Source: Sulfurimonas sp.
GTDB lineage: Bacteria > Campylobacterota > Campylobacteria > Campylobacterales > Sulfurimonadaceae
Assembly: GCA_030646745.1 (NCBI GenBank)
Contig: JAUSKV010000060.1
Span: forward strand, 1 to 13,193
Length of the DNA: 13,193 nucleotides
Direction of reading: 5' to 3'
Part shown: piece by piece, positions 1 to 6,071 of the stretch
How the letters are laid out: every line of letters begins with the position of its first letter
Numbering within the stretch: the stretch's first letter is position 1
Translations under genes and position numbers: made by a program
Notes under the pieces: model-generated
The model's database searches: none
What the model saw: only the letters and a program-made list of their open reading frames with translations
What the model was told of the DNA's origin: nothing

Positions 1-87
1 AACCAAAACTTCAACGGAGATGTTGAATTTTTTGGCAACCTCAAGTGTATTTACTCCGATAGAACCCGTCGAACCTAGAAGTATCAA
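1..87 (-). CDS. dxr: 1-deoxy-D-xylulose 5-phosphate reductoisomerase, N-terminal fragment (cut by window edge)
   Basis: Only the first 29 codons are present; the gene continues left of position 1. The enzyme converts 1-deoxy-D-xylulose 5-phosphate to 2-C-methyl-D-erythritol 4-phosphate with NADPH in the cytoplasm, the second step of non-mevalonate isoprenoid synthesis. The visible peptide begins (M)ILLGSTGSIGVNTLEVAKK, the Rossmann-fold GSTGSIG dinucleotide-binding loop found at the very N-terminus of Dxr. The start must be TTG at 87-85, because an in-frame TAG lies three codons upstream and no ATG or GTG fits. It begins one base after the cdsA stop codon, so translational coupling to cdsA is likely; an AGAGG at 103-99 is about 11 bases upstream. 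Identification is firm for such a short piece because motif and cdsA neighbour agree. Confidence 0.9.
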   Translation of the reverse strand, partial: MILLGSTGSIGVNTLEVAKKFNISVEVLV

Positions 88-88
88 T

Positions 89-844
89 TTACACTAAACC
101 TCTTAAAAGAACAAGCATTACAATCGCTCCAAAGAGGTAGCCATCTATGCGGTCAAGAACACCGCCATGTCCCGGGAGTAAATCTCCACTATCTTTTACA
201 TCGGCTTTTCTTTTAAGAGAACTCTCAAATAGATCGCCAAAAATAGAGCTGAGTGCGACCACGAAAGAGATGATAATAGAGATTTTTAAATCTACAATTG
301 CGAGTCCGGCAAACATACCGCTCAGCGTTGCTATAAATACACCGCCGATAACACCCTCGATAGTTTTATTTGGGCTTGTTTCGCTAAAAGAGGTTTTGCC
401 CATGCTTTTTCCGAATGCATATGCTCCGACATCTGTCATGGCAACAACAACTAAAAGCCATAAAAGTGATAATATGCCATACTCTTGATACATCGTGAAG
501 GCGAAAAGCATCCCCGCAGTTGGGTAGATAAATGGAAAAAAGTCCTTCCACTCAAGCTCTTTATTGTACGCCACAGCGCTCGCATACGCAACACCTGCGA
601 GTACAAATAGGTCATCGCCGTAAGGGTAAATAGCAGCTAAGAGCCAGATTCCTACTGCGTATATCAGAAGTGAGTGGTTTTCAACTCCAAAGAGTTTTGA
701 AGCTTCTCTGAATGCTAAGATATAAACAGCTCCAAGCATCAGCCACATTAGGTAAAAGTTATCTATAAAACCTACAGTTAAAACCGTACCGACAAGCACT
801 AAACCGGTGATAATCCTCTCTTTATGGTCTGCAAATATACTCAT
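89..844 (-). CDS. cdsA: Phosphatidate cytidylyltransferase (CDP-diglyceride synthase)
   Basis: This inner-membrane enzyme makes CDP-diacylglycerol from phosphatidic acid and CTP, the branch point for all phospholipids. The 251-residue protein is almost entirely hydrophobic segments (for example residues 10-26, 31-45, 60-75, 124-140, 163-184 and 186-204). It ends with the complete CDP-diglyceride synthase signature at about 209-234: S-L-K-R, then K217-D218, then H226-G-G-V-L-D231-R-I-D234. A SPNKT segment at 157-161 matches the conserved SPKKT loop of the family. Length is normal for small epsilonproteobacterial CdsA. The ATG at 844 is preceded by GAGGAAA about 5 bases upstream and by a TATAAT about 30 bases upstream. 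It is followed one base later by dxr, making a lipid/isoprenoid pair. Confidence 0.96.
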   Translation of the reverse strand: MSIFADHKERIITGLVLVGTVLTVGFIDNFYLMWLMLGAVYILAFREASKLFGVENHSLLIYAVGIWLLAAIYPYGDDLFVLAGVAYASAVAYNKELEWKDFFPFIYPTAGMLFAFTMYQEYGILSLLWLLVVVAMTDVGAYAFGKSMGKTSFSETSPNKTIEGVIGGVFIATLSGMFAGLAIVDLKISIIISFVVALSSIFGDLFESSLKRKADVKDSGDLLPGHGGVLDRIDGYLFGAIVMLVLLRGLV

Positions 845-872
845 AAAATTTCCTCAAAATAATTTGGTTTGG

Positions 873-878
873 ATTATA
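873..878 (-). promoter_or_regulatory. Putative -10 box of a cdsA-dxr promoter
   Basis: Read on the minus strand this is TATAAT in the context AGCTATAAT, ending 28 bases before the cdsA ATG. It leaves a leader of about 20 bases that contains the GAGGAAA ribosome binding site. It lies just past the stop codon of the upstream small gene (stop at 886-884), so cdsA-dxr may be transcribed both by read-through and from this site. No clear -35 is seen, as is common in Campylobacterota. This is an inference from motif and spacing only. Confidence 0.5.
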
Positions 879-883
879 GCTAA

Positions 884-1192
884 TCACACTTTAATATCTA
901 GTTTATGCTCAGAAAAAACAGTTTCATCCTCTTTTACTTCCTCTTTTTTTTGCTTTTTGCCTCTTTTGTTTTCTCGGTCGGTTTCATCTCTTTGATGCTC
1001 TCTGTCAGCGTCAACCTCATGATTGCCCTCAGCTGGGCGCACTTCTAAAACTTTTTGCTCCTCTTCATTCACAATAGCCTGAGCAGCGATATTTTGAAGG
1101 TCAAGGCGATTCTGAAAATTTCCCTGTACCGAGGAGACGGTGGCGGTTTGTTGATTCACATAAATTGTATTTCCGATTGCACCTATGGACAT
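884..1192 (-). CDS. Small charged protein of unknown function between NFACT gene and cdsA
   Basis: The 102-residue protein has no signal peptide, membrane segment or cysteine. Its first 40 residues are a Ser/Asn/Gln-rich stretch starting MSIGAIGNTIYVNQQ; from about residue 42 to the end it is extremely charged (Glu/Asp/Lys/Arg runs, for example residues 57-90), suggesting a helical or disordered tail. I do not recognise a domain. From memory, C. jejuni has a small 'coiled-coil' protein at the same place between its fibronectin-binding-like (NFACT) gene and cdsA, so this is probably a conserved member of the cluster. The ATG is preceded by a strong AAGGAGG that overlaps the stop of the NFACT gene, so the two are co-translated. 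A role linked to ribosome quality control through its neighbour is only a guess. Confidence 0.75.
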   Translation of the reverse strand: MSIGAIGNTIYVNQQTATVSSVQGNFQNRLDLQNIAAQAIVNEEEQKVLEVRPAEGNHEVDADREHQRDETDRENKRGKKQKKEEVKEDETVFSEHKLDIKV

Positions 1193-1197
1193 TTCTG

Positions 1198-1205
1198 CCT
1201 CCTTA
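1198..1205 (-). promoter_or_regulatory. Ribosome binding site fused to the upstream stop codon
   Basis: On the minus strand TAAGGAGG combines the TAA stop of the NFACT gene (1205-1203) with a perfect AAGGAGG (1204-1198), 5 bases before the ATG at 1192. This is the strongest Shine-Dalgarno I see in the window and indicates tight translational coupling of the two genes. Confidence 0.8.
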
Positions 1206-2528
1206 CCTTGTATCTACTTCGATTGTTTTGTATTTATTATATAACACATTTGCACCATTTTGGATAGTAACTTCTCTTCGCGGAGTATAATCGACCAAAA
1301 ATCTGTCTTTTTCAAACATTGTAAAGTCAACACACAATCTTGCGGCACTCTCAATAATGTTCATCGGCACATTTTGTTTGTCGGTCGTGATAATTACATG
1401 CGCTGATGGACGCTCTTTCATGTGAAGCCAAATATCTTTTGCCCTTGCATTTTTGAGCAGTTCGATATTTCCCCTCTCATTTTTTCCAAGCTGAACTTTA
1501 TATCCCTCTATCCAAAACGTCTCAATTGCATCATTCTCTTTAATCTTCTTGTTTTGAACTTTTTTTGGAAAGAGAAGTTCTACTTTTGCCACATCCTTTG
1601 CCTCTTCAACCGTGTTAATAAAAAGTTTAAGATGTTCTATTTTTGAAGAGAGAGATTCTCTCTCAATATGCAGATTTTTTACCTTCTGTTTAGCTTTTTT
1701 ACTTTGAGTAAAGAGCGAATCGGACATCATAGCAACAGTCGGATATGTTTTTGAAAGCTCCACACTGACTTTTGCACCGTCATAATCATCAAGTTCCAAA
1801 ACTCTGCTGTAGGGTTTGATTTTATGCATGTTGGATAAAACTAAGTTTCCGTAATGCTGATTTTTTTGTGCCTCATTCTTTAAACTCTCCTCATCCTCAA
1901 GAGCATTAAATAACTTCTCTATTTTTTTTAGTTTTTTATTTAAAAAAGAAATTTTTTGTTTTTTGAGTGAAAAAAGTTTTTGATTCTGTTCTTTTTCATG
2001 CTGTTCATACAAAAATGCCTCAACATTTTCTAACGGGTACTCCTTTGCTTCAAAGGGAGCTGCTGGGACATTGAGAAGTTTTTGACCGACTCTTACTTCA
2101 CGAAAAGAGGAAAATAAATCCACATGTCGAAGTGCTTCAAGCACAATTTCATTTTCATCCAAGATAATAACATTTGTATATTTTCCGGTAAATTCAAATT
2201 GCAGATAGGTAAATTCTTCTTTATATGCCGAAGCTACCGATGTTTTGAATCGGAGTATCTTGTCACCGTTTAAAAGCTCTACTTGTAGGATGTTGGCACG
2301 ATTAAACCGTTTTGCCAAAAGCACATCAAAAGGGGCATTGTAAACCTTCGAGCGGGCATAAGAAGCACATTTGAATATTGTAGAATTAGAGCGTTGCATC
2401 TCAAAATATATATCATCCTCTTTATCAAAAGAGAGTTTGATTATTGTGTCTGAAACTCTATAGATTGCAGATATTTTTGTAAATTTTTGCAGATAAGTAC
2501 TAATCTGTTTTAGGTGTGATAATTTCAT
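1203..2528 (-). CDS. NFACT (RqcH/FbpA/Tae2) family protein, compact form
   Basis: Members bind stalled 50S subunits and, in Bacillus (RqcH), add C-terminal alanine tails to trapped nascent chains; older annotation calls them fibronectin-binding. From ATG 2528 the protein has 441 residues: an NFACT-N region (about 1-155, with a GKYTNVIILDE segment at 115-125 and LRHVD at 133-137), a Lys/Glu-rich coiled coil (about 175-315), and an NFACT-R domain (about 337-420, with GYKVQLGKN at 342-350 and DIWLHM at 365-370). It is roughly 130 residues shorter than Bacillus RqcH: the helix-hairpin-helix region expected between NFACT-N and the coiled coil is missing. Where RqcH has its Asp-Arg pair I see D89-K90. 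An upstream in-frame TTG at 2558 is possible, but the MKLSHLKQI start is the family-like one. First gene of the NFACT-small protein-cdsA-dxr cluster. Confidence 0.88.
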   Translation of the reverse strand: MKLSHLKQISTYLQKFTKISAIYRVSDTIIKLSFDKEDDIYFEMQRSNSTIFKCASYARSKVYNAPFDVLLAKRFNRANILQVELLNGDKILRFKTSVASAYKEEFTYLQFEFTGKYTNVIILDENEIVLEALRHVDLFSSFREVRVGQKLLNVPAAPFEAKEYPLENVEAFLYEQHEKEQNQKLFSLKKQKISFLNKKLKKIEKLFNALEDEESLKNEAQKNQHYGNLVLSNMHKIKPYSRVLELDDYDGAKVSVELSKTYPTVAMMSDSLFTQSKKAKQKVKNLHIERESLSSKIEHLKLFINTVEEAKDVAKVELLFPKKVQNKKIKENDAIETFWIEGYKVQLGKNERGNIELLKNARAKDIWLHMKERPSAHVIITTDKQNVPMNIIESAARLCVDFTMFEKDRFLVDYTPRREVTIQNGANVLYNKYKTIEVDTR

Positions 2529-2534
2529 AAAAGG

Positions 2535-2540
2535 ATTGTA
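2535..2540 (-). promoter_or_regulatory. Extended -10-like box immediately upstream of the NFACT gene
   Basis: Minus strand reads TGCTACAAT followed by CCTTTT and the ATG at 2528. The TGn extension plus TACAAT fits a sigma-70 extended -10. Only six bases separate it from the start codon and there is no Shine-Dalgarno, so transcription would begin at or next to the ATG (a leaderless mRNA). Motif-based inference. Confidence 0.5.
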
Positions 2541-2667
2541 GCACAGATTTAACAGCAATTAAATTTGGATGTAGCGTAAAGTAACATGTGCCCATAAGAA
2601 GTAAGATTTAAATTTTGGAGTTCTTCCTCTTTGGCATAAAACATATTTTATCTTCATGTATAATCAG

Positions 2668-2687
2668 ATAAAATGATTCGATTTTAT
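2668..2687. repeat. A/T-rich inverted repeat in the spacer
   Basis: ATAAAAT (2668-2674) and ATTTTAT (2681-2687) are perfect 7-base arms around a 6-base loop. It sits in the non-coding stretch 2529-2839, in which I see no credible gene; the part from about 2560 to 2660 holds nothing else I can identify. On its own a repeat this A/T-rich could be chance; its position next to three further palindromes makes it worth recording. Confidence 0.4.
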
Positions 2688-2700
2688 TACTGATGTTACG

Positions 2701-2761
2701 CACTAAAACGAACATGTGTGTTCTGTGCCATATAAAAGCACAGAATAAGTCCGTTTTAGTG
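2701..2761. repeat. 61-base imperfect inverted repeat (MITE- or REP-like)
   Basis: The outer arms CACTAAAACG (2701-2710) and CGTTTTAGTG (2752-2761) are perfect 10-base complements. The inner arms TTCTGTGC (2721-2728) and GCACAGAA (2738-2745) are perfect 8-base complements, with a 9-base loop. The segments between inner and outer arms differ in length (10 and 6 bases). The whole could fold into one long interrupted hairpin in DNA or RNA. It lacks a U-run, so it is not a typical terminator. It may be a short non-autonomous mobile repeat or a structural element upstream of the lipoprotein gene. Confidence 0.65.
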
Positions 2762-2763
2762 GC

Positions 2764-2780
2764 AGGGACAAATTGTCCCT
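2764..2780. repeat. Perfect palindrome AGGGACAA-A-TTGTCCCT
   Basis: Two 8-base arms with a single central base, starting three bases after the larger inverted repeat. It is GC-richer than its surroundings. Such near-perfect dyads serve either as protein-binding operators or as the core of dispersed repeats; the sequence alone does not decide. Confidence 0.6.
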
Positions 2781-2796
2781 ACAACCCCTAAAGCTA

Positions 2797-2815
2797 CGAA
2801 AAACTCTGTTTTTCG
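2797..2815. repeat. Hairpin CGAAAAAC-TCT-GTTTTTCG upstream of the lipoprotein gene
   Basis: A perfect 8-base stem with a 3-base loop ends 12 bases before the lipoprotein's SD (AAGGA, 2828-2832) and 25 bases before its ATG. It could be a leader hairpin or the last unit of the palindrome cluster that begins at 2701. It also runs directly into a TATAAT at 2821-2826. Confidence 0.55.
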
Positions 2816-2827
2816 AGAATTATAATG

Positions 2828-2832
2828 AAGGA
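2828..2832 (+). promoter_or_regulatory. Ribosome binding site of the lipoprotein gene
   Basis: AAGGA lies 7 bases before the ATG at 2840, fixing the start that yields a complete lipoprotein signal peptide. A TATAAT at 2821-2826 lies directly in front; if that were the active -10, the transcript would start at about 2833 and lose this SD, so the real promoter is probably further upstream, beyond the hairpins. Confidence 0.65.
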
Positions 2833-2839
2833 TTTTTAG

Positions 2840-4630
2840 ATGAATATACGAAATTTTTTTCTGTTTGGCTTATTTTTAGCATTTTTACTTGCACTGAGCG
2901 GCTGTCAAGGCAACAATAGTGACACCCCGATATCTTCAACTACAGTCATCCCTGACATAAATAGTTCAGACACCAGAAAATCGGTCGTGCTGCCTTTATC
3001 AAACGCTACCTTAACTTTAAACGGTGAAGCTGTGCAGATAAGTGTACGCGTATTTGATAACACAAATATTCCCTCCTCTGAGGGCAATGTTAAAATAGCT
3101 TATCCGGATGATGCGGTAACGGGAAGGGATGTCGGTTCATTTGATAAGCTCTCATCCACCGTCATTAACGGCGTTGCCTCATTCATCTACACGGCTCCGG
3201 CTAAGTTGGATTTGAACACATCCGACATCAAATTCGGCTTTTACCATGATTCGGATGTTTCAAATATAAAAACATACACATTTACTATCTCTCCGGAATC
3301 TAACCAAACTGTTTCAAATAGTTATGAACTTTACAGCAGTCTAGATAGCGGCAGTGTATCCATGAATTTGAATGCAAATAAGTCAATTTCATTCCGTCTC
3401 AATAATGATTCAAATCAATCCTTGCCGGACAAAGACATAGCATCTATAAACATAGTCTCTTTAAACCCGAATATAGCAACTTTAGAGGATGTTACAACAG
3501 GAACAGCCGGAAATAATATTACAATCAGTAACAAAAACAGCATCACAATTAATGCCCGCAGCAATACACTCTCAGGAGTAGTTCCTCTGCATGTAACAGC
3601 GGAATTTAGAGACTCAAACGGAGATACGAAGAGCGTTGACAAAGTGTTTAATATAGTCATTTTATCTGGACCTCCGAGTGCCATGAGCCTCTCTTATGCA
3701 AGTACGGAACAAGTTCCAGAGAGAGCAAAGTATATTGAGAAATGGGTAGTGACGGTAACGGATAGATACAATAATTTGGTCAATACTAATCCCGTTGTTT
3801 CTATGGGTATGATGGCGGGATATGCTCAAAGTTCTGCACTAGCCGCAAATCCTGCAAATAATCTCTATTTTTTACCAAGTGTTGGAAATGGTGCATTAAG
3901 TAGTATTGCTAATGATTTTACTACGACAGCATCTGCATTCGCAAATGTTGATTCGAGTAATGAATATCTTGTTCTATTTGGAAACGGATATACCTATAAT
4001 GCCTCAGGGAAATGGGATATAGATAGTGTTACCGGCACTGTATTAGGTTTAGTGGATGATTATAAAGGAGACAACACCTCCGGTTTGGGCTTTGCAGTAG
4101 GAAACAACTACAGACAAGATGCATGTAGAGAGGGTGAGGAGTGGATAGGCAATGTTTATCCGGCGGAGCAGAATAACTACACCGTTAACTCTACGGGCAG
4201 CATGGTAATAGATGTGGAGTATGACTACTACTTGACGGCTAAAGATGTTATGTTATGGGTGAATCTCACGGGAGCGCAGCATAGTGATGAAAGTACCGTA
4301 AGAATAGGCGAGGCAAAAAAAATAACACTCAGAGGCACTGGTTTAACAAGCGAGACATACTCATTTTCGAGCGGATTTAGCGGAGTGGTTCGATTGCATG
4401 TAACATTAAACGGAACAACAGAATTTCTCAGAAATGCAAACTTTGGTTATTCTGTTGATGTGGCATCCGATGATGCGAACTGGAGTGTTTCAGATGACTC
4501 AATGGCACATGGGATTACTTATTGTAACGGGCAAAGTGGGATAAGTTATGTGGATATTAATTTTACTTCTCCTGCCCCTAATGCTGGAACCGTAACATTA
4601 GTCAATGTTTTACCTGCAACTGAATTCTAA
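2840..4630 (+). CDS. Large lipoprotein with bacterial Ig-like repeats
   Basis: The 596-residue protein starts with a short basic N-terminus, a hydrophobic core and the lipobox L-S-G-C, so C22 is the predicted lipidated residue. Mature residues 23-35 are Asn/Ser/Asp-rich linker. Residues of about 50-150 read like an invasin/Big-type Ig domain (I-S-V-R-V-F-D-N, then G-V-A-S-F-I-Y-T-A-P); about 165-275 and 280-330 look like further beta-sandwich repeats. Apart from C22 the only cysteines are C429 and C562, which would bracket a C-terminal domain as a disulfide pair. The protein is probably anchored in the outer membrane; adhesion or envelope structure is a guess. It is followed after 12 bases by a beta-barrel gene, so the two probably form an export or display unit. 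I do not recognise a named family. Confidence 0.85.
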   Translation: MNIRNFFLFGLFLAFLLALSGCQGNNSDTPISSTTVIPDINSSDTRKSVVLPLSNATLTLNGEAVQISVRVFDNTNIPSSEGNVKIAYPDDAVTGRDVGSFDKLSSTVINGVASFIYTAPAKLDLNTSDIKFGFYHDSDVSNIKTYTFTISPESNQTVSNSYELYSSLDSGSVSMNLNANKSISFRLNNDSNQSLPDKDIASINIVSLNPNIATLEDVTTGTAGNNITISNKNSITINARSNTLSGVVPLHVTAEFRDSNGDTKSVDKVFNIVILSGPPSAMSLSYASTEQVPERAKYIEKWVVTVTDRYNNLVNTNPVVSMGMMAGYAQSSALAANPANNLYFLPSVGNGALSSIANDFTTTASAFANVDSSNEYLVLFGNGYTYNASGKWDIDSVTGTVLGLVDDYKGDNTSGLGFAVGNNYRQDACREGEEWIGNVYPAEQNNYTVNSTGSMVIDVEYDYYLTAKDVMLWVNLTGAQHSDESTVRIGEAKKITLRGTGLTSETYSFSSGFSGVVRLHVTLNGTTEFLRNANFGYSVDVASDDANWSVSDDSMAHGITYCNGQSGISYVDINFTSPAPNAGTVTLVNVLPATEF

Positions 4631-4642
4631 AAGGAAAAATAG

Positions 4643-5209
4643 ATGATAAAAAAAATTGTTTTAGCATGTGCTGTTTTAGGCAGCTCTTTAAGTGCGGGTG
4701 GATTTGGCGATAAGTCGTTGATAGGAGTAGAAGGCGGTTACGGCAGTATGGGCATCGAGAGAATAGCACCTGCTGAACCTGCTGCAAACAGTGAGCATAA
4801 AATCGGCAATCTTGGTTTAAAAATAGGTGCCGAATCGGGAAATTACAGACTCTTTTTAAGCGGCAGATACTTCAACGATAGTGATTTTGATTATATCACT
4901 ACATACGGAGTAGAGGGGCAATACCTGTTTAATATCTCTAAATCTGTTAACCTCTTTCTAGGTATAAACGGCGGCATGGCAAATATGAAATTTATGATTG
5001 ACAATGAGAGTTTTTCCCGTACTATTTCTGATGCCTATTATGGCGGCGATGTTGGCTTTAACATACATGCGGCTCAATCAGTTGATGTAGAACTTGGAAC
5101 AAGAATTATGGATCTTCAGTTTGAAAACAGAAAAAATAGTGTTAGTTACAGATTTGACAGCATGGTATCTGGATATGTGAGTGTGATTTATAAGTTTCAA
5201 ATGGATTGA
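4643..5209 (+). CDS. Small outer-membrane beta-barrel protein
   Basis: The 188-residue protein has an N-terminal signal peptide (MIKKIVLACAVLG, then S-S-L-S-A, cleavage likely after A18). The mature part is built of alternating-residue amphipathic strands rich in Gly, Tyr and Phe with Asn/Asp-rich turns (for example residues 33-37, 60-75, 83-98, 103-115 and 170-186), as in 8-stranded OmpA/OmpX-like barrels. The C-terminus Y-V-S-V-I-Y-K-F-Q-M-D resembles a barrel-assembly signal, although the aromatic is not the last residue. AAAGGA lies about 8 bases before the ATG, and the gene starts 12 bases after the lipoprotein stop, so the pair is an operon. Its role may be to partner or anchor the lipoprotein. 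The exact family is not recognised. Confidence 0.82.
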   Translation: MIKKIVLACAVLGSSLSAGGFGDKSLIGVEGGYGSMGIERIAPAEPAANSEHKIGNLGLKIGAESGNYRLFLSGRYFNDSDFDYITTYGVEGQYLFNISKSVNLFLGINGGMANMKFMIDNESFSRTISDAYYGGDVGFNIHAAQSVDVELGTRIMDLQFENRKNSVSYRFDSMVSGYVSVIYKFQMD

Positions 5210-5212
5210 TTG

Positions 5213-5239
5213 AATTTGCCGGATTACATGTTGCAAATT
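5213..5239 (+). terminator. Weak hairpin after the beta-barrel gene
   Basis: AATTTGC (5213-5219) and GCAAATT (5233-5239) form a 7-base stem with a 13-base loop, 3 bases past the stop codon, followed by TCTATTTC. The stem is short and the U-tract broken, so this is at best a weak terminator between two convergent genes. Confidence 0.25.
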
Positions 5240-5266
5240 TCTATTTCGCATGCCAAGCTTTGAGTT

Positions 5267-5653
5267 TTACAACTCCTTCACACCATCTTCATACTCTTTT
5301 TTAAATTTACGAAGTATGTTTTTGATGTGTTCTACCATCACTTTTGGAGCATACTGAAGCAACTCCAAAATCTCTCTTGCATCTTTTGAATAACGCATGT
5401 TGTACTCTGTCGCATATTCAATATCAAAACGAAAAAGTTCCTGCTCATCCACACCTAAAACTTCAGCAATGTAAGGAATAAGTTCTATTTTTAGTTCGCG
5501 TTTGCCATTGAGATAACCATAAATAGTTTGCTCGCTAGGAATTTCACCCGTACTTTTTAGTTTTGGCTCAAGTGCCTGAAGCATTTTTACAAAATCTTTT
5601 TTTTGTAAGTTTTTCTCTTTTATAAGATAGTTTACTTTATCAATTATTTCCAC
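5267..5653 (-). CDS. XRE-family helix-turn-helix regulator
   Basis: The 128-residue protein opens with a five-helix XRE/Cro-type DNA-binding domain (about 3-73). The pattern is D-K-V-N-Y-L-I-K-E-K-N-L-Q-K-K-D-F, then a recognition-helix region S40-E-Q-T-I-Y-G-Y-L-N-G-K-R (residues 40-52) and L-I-P-Y-I-A-E-V-L-G-V (58-68). An insertion L-E-P-K-L-K-S-T-G-E-I-P (28-39) lengthens the turn. The tail (75-128) is helical and charged, probably for dimerisation. The start is GTG at 5653, preceded by AAGG 6 bases upstream. It diverges from the Gly-rich peptide gene with 108 bases between, holding a palindrome and a matching half-site that overlaps its own leader, so it likely represses itself and the peptide gene. 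Similar regulators are common in Campylobacterota, so it may act elsewhere too. Confidence 0.88.
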   Translation of the reverse strand: MEIIDKVNYLIKEKNLQKKDFVKMLQALEPKLKSTGEIPSEQTIYGYLNGKRELKIELIPYIAEVLGVDEQELFRFDIEYATEYNMRYSKDAREILELLQYAPKVMVEHIKNILRKFKKEYEDGVKEL

Positions 5654-5662
5654 TCTAAGCCT

Positions 5663-5671
5663 TATCCGTTT
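5663..5671. promoter_or_regulatory. Candidate operator half-site in the regulator's leader
   Basis: TATCCGTTT here exactly repeats the 9 bases at 5725-5733, the right arm of the nearby palindrome, 62 bases away (about six helical turns, so on the same DNA face). It overlaps the expected transcription start and touches the AAGG ribosome binding site of the regulator; a TATTAT -10 (minus strand, 5680-5675) lies next to it. Autoregulation is inferred. Confidence 0.5.
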
Positions 5672-5714
5672 TGAATAATAGAATTCAAATTTTAAGGTTA
5701 ATGTAAATCAATAG

Positions 5715-5730
5715 CGGATATTATTATCCG
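5715..5730. promoter_or_regulatory. Palindromic operator between regulator and Gly-rich peptide gene
   Basis: CGGATA-TTAT-TATCCG is a perfect 6-base dyad with a 4-base centre, typical in size for XRE-family dimers. It contains the best -10 candidate (TATTAT, 5720-5725) of the peptide gene, with a weak TTAATG at 5698-5703 as -35, so a bound repressor would block RNA polymerase. Assignment to the adjacent regulator is by position. Confidence 0.6.
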
Positions 5731-5761
5731 TTTAGGAAAATTAAAATAAAAGGAGTGACCT

Positions 5762-6010
5762 ATGGATAATGAAACAAAAGCAACTGCGTCAGGTGCAACA
5801 GGAGGGGTAGTAGGTGCAGCAGGAAGTATAGGAACAGTTGCAATGGCAGGTTCTGTAACTGGGCTGGGTGCAACAGGAATAACATCTGGATTAGCCGCGG
5901 TTGGCAGTGTTGTTGGTGGCGGTATGATGGCAGGTTTAGTTATTACCGCTGCTGCCCCGGTTGCTATTGGTGTTGCTACTTATTTTGTCGCTAAAAAGTT
6001 TTTTAAGTAA
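5762..6010 (+). CDS. Small Gly/Ala-rich glycine-zipper membrane peptide, unknown function
   Basis: The 82-residue protein starts with a short polar segment (MDNETKATAS). From residue 11 to about 75 it is almost only Gly, Ala, Val, Ser, Thr, Ile and Met with repeated GxxxG/GxxG spacing (G11, G14-G15, G18, G21, and on through G53-G54), then ends with a hydrophobic stretch and a basic tail K-K-F-F-K. This is the make-up of peptides that insert into or oligomerise in membranes, such as glycine-zipper proteins, some bacteriocins and small toxins. There is no classical signal peptide and no cysteine. AAAGGAG lies 6-7 bases before the ATG. Its divergent XRE regulator and the operator over its promoter suggest tight repression, as for a harmful or stress-induced product. 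I recall similar Gly-rich proteins as uncharacterised in other proteobacteria; function is not known to me. Confidence 0.8.
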   Translation: MDNETKATASGATGGVVGAAGSIGTVAMAGSVTGLGATGITSGLAAVGSVVGGGMMAGLVITAAAPVAIGVATYFVAKKFFK

Positions 6011-6025
6011 TTTTTCTTTCTTGTT

Positions 6026-6047
6026 CCATCCTCTCCTGAGGTGGAAT
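6026..6047. repeat. Imperfect hairpin downstream of the Gly-rich peptide gene
   Basis: TTCCA(T)CCTC and GAGGTGGAA pair with one bulged base around TCCT, about 15 bases after the stop codon. There is no following T-run on either strand, so it is not a standard terminator, although it may act as an mRNA 3' structure. The remaining spacer up to 6132 holds no gene I can support. Confidence 0.4.
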
Positions 6048-6071
6048 GTCTAAAACCAAAGCTTCACAAAA

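Noticed and set aside
147..488. Open frame of 113 codons on the plus strand inside cdsA
   Set aside because: It is antisense to a clearly conserved gene; the composition reflects the complement of membrane-protein codons and there is no ribosome binding site.
2701..2815. CRISPR-like repeats
   Set aside because: The repeated elements are inverted, of different sequence and not separated by equal spacers; no cas gene is present.
5262..5275. GAGTT-TTAC-AACTC hairpin at the end of the XRE gene as a terminator
   Set aside because: A 5-base A/T-rich stem without a T-run; too weak to call.
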